NCBI GenBank assembly: GCA_017792425.1
Contig: CP051233.1
Span: 399,457-463,456, forward strand
Reading direction: 5' to 3'
Length of the DNA: 64,000 nucleotides
DNA from: Thalassovita sp.
GTDB lineage: Bacteria; Pseudomonadota; Alphaproteobacteria; Rhodobacterales; Rhodobacteraceae
Shown here: one piece after another, positions 59,936 through 64,000 of the stretch
How the letters are laid out: each line of letters starts with the position of its first letter
Position numbering within the stretch: the first letter of the stretch is position 1
The notes under the pieces: model-generated
Seen by the model: the letters and a program-made list of their open reading frames with translations, nothing else
The model's database searches: none
What the model was told of the DNA's origin: nothing
Translations under genes and position numbers: made by a program

Positions 59936-60934
59936 ATGACCAGCCCAGCCCCCCTGGCCGAAATCTGGCGCGGCCCCTTCCTGGAAAGCGTTCACGAAGG
60001 CCATGCCGTGATCGTGGATGACACCGGCCAGATCGTCGAAGCCTGGGGTGATCCTGCCGCAATGGTGTTGCCGCGCAGTTCGTCGAAGATGCTGCAGGCT
60101 CTGCCGCTGATCGAAAGCGGTGCCGCGGATGCGTGGAAGCTGACGCCGGAACATCTGGCGCTGGCCTGCGCATCGCACAATGGCGCCGCGATCCATACCG
60201 ACCGGGTGAACGCCTGGCTGGCGGCCTTGGGCATGAACGATGACAACCTGCGCTGTGGTCCGCAGATGCCGGACGACCCAGAGGCGCACAAGGTGCTGCT
60301 ATGTTCGGACACCCAGCCCTGTCAGGTGCATAACAATTGCTCGGGCAAGCACGCGGGTTTCCTGACCCTGAACACGCATCTGAAGGGCGACGCCGAATAC
60401 ATCCACCCGGATCATCCGGTGCAAAAGGCCGTGCTGCAAGCGTTCGAGGATCTGACCGGCGAAACCAGCCCCGGTTACGGTATCGACGGCTGTTCTGCCC
60501 CGAATTTTGCCACCTCGCTGACCGGGATGGCCCGCGCGATGGCGTTTTTTGCACAGGCGCGGGACGGGCAGGGCACCCGTGCCAGCGCCGCCGCGCGCCT
60601 GCGTCAGGCGATGGTGACACACCCGGACCTGGTGGCGGGCGAAGGCCGCGCCTGCACGGAACTGATGCGGGCAACCGACGGTCGGGTGGCGCTGAAAACC
60701 GGGGCAGAGGCGTTCTTTGCCGCGATCATCCCCGAAAAGGGTTGGGGCATCGCGTTGAAGGTGATGGACGGCTCGACCCGTGGGGCCGAATGCGCCATCG
60801 CTGCCCTGCTGGTGCGGCACGGATTGCTGGACCCGGATCATCCGGCCACCCGGAAACGGATGAACGTGCCGCTGCGCAACCGCCGTGGTACGGAATGCGG
60901 CATGATCCGCCCGACCCCCGGCTTGGTATCTTAG
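59936..60934 (+). CDS. L-asparaginase (thermolabile AnsA-like, PF06089 type)
   Basis: A 332-residue asparaginase of the PF06089 group, unrelated to E. coli-type enzymes. PRSSSKMLQALPLIESGAAD, LALACASHNGAAIHTDRV and HNNCSGKHAGFLTLNTHL are the characteristic motifs, the last holding the family's Cys and Ser/Lys residues; GYGIDGCSAPNFA follows. It should deamidate L-asparagine. GAGGCACGAAC precedes ATG 59936, 176 nt from the divergent ialB-type gene. Confidence 0.9.
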   Translation: MTSPAPLAEIWRGPFLESVHEGHAVIVDDTGQIVEAWGDPAAMVLPRSSSKMLQALPLIESGAADAWKLTPEHLALACASHNGAAIHTDRVNAWLAALGMNDDNLRCGPQMPDDPEAHKVLLCSDTQPCQVHNNCSGKHAGFLTLNTHLKGDAEYIHPDHPVQKAVLQAFEDLTGETSPGYGIDGCSAPNFATSLTGMARAMAFFAQARDGQGTRASAAARLRQAMVTHPDLVAGEGRACTELMRATDGRVALKTGAEAFFAAIIPEKGWGIALKVMDGSTRGAECAIAALLVRHGLLDPDHPATRKRMNVPLRNRRGTECGMIRPTPGLVS

Positions 60935-60948
60935 GACGGGTTGCATCT

Positions 60949-61629
60949 ATGCGCATTGCAAAACGTATTGCGGACTGGGAACGGCGGTTTCGCACCTCGT
61001 TCGGCGACCGGATCGACACGCCGGGCCAGCGGCTGCTGTCGTCCGTCCATTTCGAACTGTTCGACCACGCGCTTCTGCGCCATTTGTGGACGAATTTCGA
61101 TACCGTCGCCCCCGGCGTGTTCCGCTCCAACCAGCCAGGCCCGGCGCGGGTGGGGCGTTATGCGCGGCGGGGGATCAGGACCATCCTGACCCTGCGCGGC
61201 ACCGCCCAACGCGCGCATTACCTGTTCGAGGCCGAAGCCTGTGCCGACCACGGGATCACCCTGATGGATGTGACCCTGCACGCGAAAAAACCCTGCGACC
61301 GTGACCAGATGCTGCGCCTGATCGGCCTGTTCCGCAGCTTGGATCGGCCGTTTCTGATGCACTGCAAATCCGGTGCGGACCGGGCCGGCCTGGCCTCGGT
61401 CCTGTACCTGATGACACAAGAGGGGATGCCGTTGGAACAGGCCCGCCGCCACCTCGGACTGCGCTATCTGCATCTGAAGGGATCGCGCGCCGGGGTGCTG
61501 GATCACATGCTGGACATGTATGCCGCCCGCACCGCGGTCGATCCCATCGGAATAGAGGACTGGATCGCCACCGAATACGATCCCGACACGTTGGCCCGCA
61601 GTTTTGCCGCTCTGAAGGGCAGGGGCTGA
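60949..61629 (+). CDS. Dual-specificity/tyrosine phosphatase-like protein
   Basis: A 226-residue cysteine phosphatase. The CX5R signature is H138-C-K-S-G-A-D-R145, preceded by a loop that may hold the general acid. FRSNQPGPARVGRYARRGIRTILTL resembles the Siw14/DSP-like group that acts on phosphotyrosine or inositol pyrophosphates. Substrate unknown. It starts 15 nt after the asparaginase stop and precedes the GT29 gene, so the three may be one transcript. Confidence 0.85.
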   Translation: MRIAKRIADWERRFRTSFGDRIDTPGQRLLSSVHFELFDHALLRHLWTNFDTVAPGVFRSNQPGPARVGRYARRGIRTILTLRGTAQRAHYLFEAEACADHGITLMDVTLHAKKPCDRDQMLRLIGLFRSLDRPFLMHCKSGADRAGLASVLYLMTQEGMPLEQARRHLGLRYLHLKGSRAGVLDHMLDMYAARTAVDPIGIEDWIATEYDPDTLARSFAALKGRG

Positions 61630-61709
61630 CACGAAACCGTTGCACGTCCTTCATCCTGTTGTCTTCTGCACCGGTCAAACCGGGATCACCGAATCCCGGA
61701 GGCCCCGCG

Positions 61710-62426
61710 ATGCTGCCCGACCGCCTGAAATTCCACCTGGCCCGCTGGCGCGGGGATGACGCCGCCCTGGCGGGTTGGTCAGGCGATCCCGGCGATCTGG
61801 CGCGGGAATGCCGGGGCGGGGTGGTTGCGCTGGTTGGCAATGCCCGCGCGCTTTCGCAAGGTGGTCAGGGTGCGATGATCGACAGCGCCGACATCGTGGT
61901 GCGCCTGAACCGTGCGCCCATGATCGCCGCGCATTCCCACGGCTGCCGTACCGATTGGCTGGCCATGTCCATCCGTCCTTTGCGTGAAACCGTCACCCGC
62001 ACCGATCCCGCGCGGCTGCTGTGGATGACAGCCAAACGCAAGAACCTCCCTTATCGGTTGGCCCGCGACCCCCGGTTCCACCTGGCAGAGGCGACGCTGT
62101 CGGCGCGAATGAAACAGGTGCTGGGGGCCAGCCCCTCGACAGGGGTGATGACGCTGGCGCTGCTGGCCGCCCTGCCAGCGCGCGCGATCCACGTCCACGG
62201 GTTTGATTTCTTCGCCTCGCGGTCCCTGTCCGGCCACCGGGGCGCGCATCAGGTGCCGCATGATTTCAGGGCCGAGGCGTCGTGGGTCCACGCCCTGTGC
62301 CTGATGGACCCGCGGGTGACGCTGATCCGCCCGGACGGGCAGGAAATCCGGCACCAGCCCGTCGCCGCGCCTGACCCTTCGCCACCCTACAGGTGGTCGG
62401 CGAATGCATCCAGAACGCGGGCATAG
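61710..62426 (+). CDS. GT29-type sialyltransferase-like protein
   Basis: A 238-residue protein with sialyltransferase-like motifs: an L-motif (39-70, LVGNARALSQGGQGAMIDSA then IVVRLNRAP) and an S-motif (141-168, SPSTGVMTLALLAAL then HVHGFDFF), with a later GAHQVPHDF block. GT29 is the eukaryotic sialyltransferase family; small bacterial relatives occur in Rhodobacteraceae. Donor and acceptor are not known, and no CMP-sialic-acid gene is nearby. CCGGAGG lies before ATG 61710. The last 40 nt overlap convergent rppH. Confidence 0.8.
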   Translation: MLPDRLKFHLARWRGDDAALAGWSGDPGDLARECRGGVVALVGNARALSQGGQGAMIDSADIVVRLNRAPMIAAHSHGCRTDWLAMSIRPLRETVTRTDPARLLWMTAKRKNLPYRLARDPRFHLAEATLSARMKQVLGASPSTGVMTLALLAALPARAIHVHGFDFFASRSLSGHRGAHQVPHDFRAEASWVHALCLMDPRVTLIRPDGQEIRHQPVAAPDPSPPYRWSANASRTRA

Positions 62427-62875
62427 ACTTCGCGCTTGAACGGCACGATGTTGTCGATCAGCAGATCCGGGGCCAGCCAGCGCCATTCCGAGAATTCCGG
62501 GTGGTCAGTCTGGATATTCACATCCGCGTCCGTCCCGTGAAACCGCAGCAGGAACCATTTCTGTTCCTGCCCGCGAAACCGCCCCTTCCAGATGCGCGGC
62601 ACCAGGTCGTGGGGCAGGTCATAGGGCAGCCAGCCATCGGTTTCCGCCGCGATGTCCACAAGATGCGCCGGAACGCCGGTTTCTTCTTCCAACTCGCGCA
62701 GGGCGGCGTCCGTCGGGGTTTCCCCCTTGTCGATCCCACCCTGGGGCATTTGCCAGGCAGGGCCGGGGTTATCCAGCCGCTGCCCGACGAATACATGCCC
62801 GTCCGCGTTCATCAGCATCACGCCGACATTGCGCCGATAGGGCAGCCTGGCGATGTCCTCGGGGGTCATCGTCAC
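62387..62875 (-). CDS. rppH: RNA pyrophosphohydrolase RppH
   Basis: A 162-residue Nudix hydrolase that removes pyrophosphate from the 5' end of mRNAs and triggers their decay. The Nudix box runs from Gly46 to Gly67 (GGIDKGE ... RELEEETG). YRRNVGVMLMNADGHVFVGQ and AWQMPQGGID place it in the RppH group. The ATG overlaps the ctpA stop by 4 nt, so it is coupled to the protease gene. Confidence 0.95.
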   Translation of the reverse strand: MTMTPEDIARLPYRRNVGVMLMNADGHVFVGQRLDNPGPAWQMPQGGIDKGETPTDAALRELEEETGVPAHLVDIAAETDGWLPYDLPHDLVPRIWKGRFRGQEQKWFLLRFHGTDADVNIQTDHPEFSEWRWLAPDLLIDNIVPFKREVYARVLDAFADHL

Positions 62876-64000
62876 TCCTTCGCCGCCACCGTGGCCAGAC
62901 CCTTCAACAGGTCCAGCGCATAGGACAGTTGGAAATCCTCTTCGCGCAGCTTGGCGGCGGCTTCGGCCTTGGCGCGGTCTTCCTCGATCGCCTTGATCTC
63001 GTCCTCGCTCAGACTGTCATTGGACAGGGTGCCGCGCAGGTCCGCCTCTGACCGCGACCGGCGGGCGGTTGACTTGGGCTCTTCCTCGGTGGTGGCCGCG
63101 GGGCGGCGGGGTTGTTCAACCACGATGTCAGGCGATACGCCCAGGTTCTGGATGGACCGGCCCGACGGGGTGTAATACCGCGCCGTGGTCAGGCGCATCG
63201 CGCCATCCCCGCGCAGTGGCATCACCGTCTGCACGGACCCTTTGCCAAAGCTCTTGGTGCCGACAACGATGGCGCGGTGGTGATCCTTCAACGCCCCCGA
63301 CACGATTTCCGAGGCCGAGGCAGACCCGCCGTTGATCAGCACCACGATGGGTTTACCCTGAATCAGGTCGCCGGGGGTGGCGTTATAGCGTTCACCGTCC
63401 TCGGGCGCGCGGCCACGGGTGGAAACGATCTCGCCGGAATCCAAGAAGGCGTCCGACACCCGGATCGCCTGCGTCAGCAGCCCGCCGGGGTTGTTGCGCA
63501 GGTCCAGCACGACGCCGCTCAGCTTGTCCAGCCCGCCCAGTTCCTCGATCGCTTTTTTCAGCCCTTCCTCGACGTTGGCATAGGTCTGGTCGTTGAACGT
63601 GGTAATCCGCACTACGACGGAATCGCCTTCGATCCGCACGCGGGCGGCGGTCAGCTTGATGGTGTCGCGGATGATGGACACGTCAAAGGGTTCGGCCTCG
63701 CCCTCACGGACCACGGTGATCACGATTTCCGATCCGACCGGCCCGCGCATCATGTCAACGGCCTGGTCCAAGGTCAGCCCCAGCAGGCTTTCGCCGTCGA
63801 CATGGGTGATGAAATCGCCCGACTCGATACCGGCCGCCTGCGCTGGCGTGCCGTCCATCGGCGATACGACCTTGATAAAGCCCTCTTCCTGCGTGACCTC
63901 GATCCCCAGCCCGCCGAATTCGCCGCGGGTCTGCATCCGCATGTCCGCCGCGTCATCCGGGGCCAGATAGCTGGAATGCGGGTCCAAAGAGGTCAGCATC
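62872..64000 (-). CDS. ctpA: S41-family C-terminal processing protease, 5' end outside window
   Basis: The visible 375 codons cover most of a C-terminal processing peptidase. A PDZ domain (GGLGIEVTQEEGFIKVVSPM) comes first, then the S41 core with the catalytic Ser in NGGSASASEIVSGAL and the Lys in GTKSFGKGSVQTV, then a charged C-terminal tail. The N-terminal part and signal peptide lie beyond base 64000; the ATG at 63999 is internal (LTSLDPHSSYL is a mid-domain motif). It cleaves non-polar C-termini of periplasmic proteins. Confidence 0.92.
   Translation of the reverse strand, partial: MLTSLDPHSSYLAPDDAADMRMQTRGEFGGLGIEVTQEEGFIKVVSPMDGTPAQAAGIESGDFITHVDGESLLGLTLDQAVDMMRGPVGSEIVITVVREGEAEPFDVSIIRDTIKLTAARVRIEGDSVVVRITTFNDQTYANVEEGLKKAIEELGGLDKLSGVVLDLRNNPGGLLTQAIRVSDAFLDSGEIVSTRGRAPEDGERYNATPGDLIQGKPIVVLINGGSASASEIVSGALKDHHRAIVVGTKSFGKGSVQTVMPLRGDGAMRLTTARYYTPSGRSIQNLGVSPDIVVEQPRRPAATTEEEPKSTARRSRSEADLRGTLSNDSLSEDEIKAIEEDRAKAEAAAKLREEDFQLSYALDLLKGLATVAAKE

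Noticed and set aside
1..64000. CRISPR arrays, insertion sequences, prophage or rRNA genes
   Set aside because: No spaced direct-repeat array, transposase, phage gene or rRNA sequence was seen anywhere in the window.

Overview
The window is a GC-rich, gene-dense piece of chromosome from an alphaproteobacterium, most likely a Rhodobacteraceae / Roseobacter-group organism. The inference rests on content: a CcrM-type GANTC methylase with GANTC sites in its own leader, a DciA (DUF721) helicase loader, a DUF3576 lipoprotein, an IalB-family protein, a Hint-domain protein, a GT29 sialyltransferase-like gene, and a serC leader RNA ahead of serC-serA. There are no rRNA genes, insertion sequences, integrases, phage genes or CRISPR arrays. 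One tRNA gene is present (Arg, anticodon CCT).

Layout. 0-9 kb: lipoprotein (cut by the window edge), a highly expressed porin, yggS, a CoA-transferase/DsbA/DciA run on the minus strand, mutY, an alkB-type alkane hydroxylase, ccrM and rnhB. 8.8-10.5 kb: an unrecognised divergent locus. It has a His/Tyr-rich secreted protein on one side. On the other side a small secreted protein overlaps a two-pass membrane protein that ends in an OmpR-like winged helix. Two operator-like palindromes 33 bp apart lie between them. 10.5-17.6 kb: ycaQ-lacI pair, tRNA-Arg, fkbM, a LysR gene, pncB-pncA NAD salvage and a His-rich periplasmic protein. 17.6-30 kb: RNase R, a lytic transglycosylase, an arsR/AHSA1/YciI module, the serine pathway (serB minus; serC-serA plus), a LysR gene, a PP-type phosphatase and a thiolase. 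30-43 kb: pbpC with an alpha-2-macroglobulin, a soluble hybrid kinase, yaaA, recQ and yggT. 43-48 kb: thioesterase, UMF1-family transporter, mepA, phytase-like protein, yhhQ, then a structured non-coding element with its own terminator, then arfB. 48-64 kb: an MFS transporter, DUF2064-GNAT-dapE, a degenerate Hint protein, a prokaryotic ionotropic glutamate-receptor-like channel with a tiny zinc-ribbon ORF behind it, dapD, a threonine-dehydratase-like enzyme, a LOG-family protein, rlmN, ialB, an asparaginase, a dual-specificity phosphatase, the GT29 gene, and rppH-ctpA (ctpA cut by the window edge).

Most genes are housekeeping, packed with 1-40 nt overlaps. The most unusual items are the 8.8-10.5 kb membrane-regulator locus, the 47.63-47.80 kb RNA element whose ends mimic a perfect Shine-Dalgarno and a perfect anti-Shine-Dalgarno, and a dispersed intergenic repeat family (five copies seen) that sits at gene 3' ends and in one case supplies a protein's last codons.
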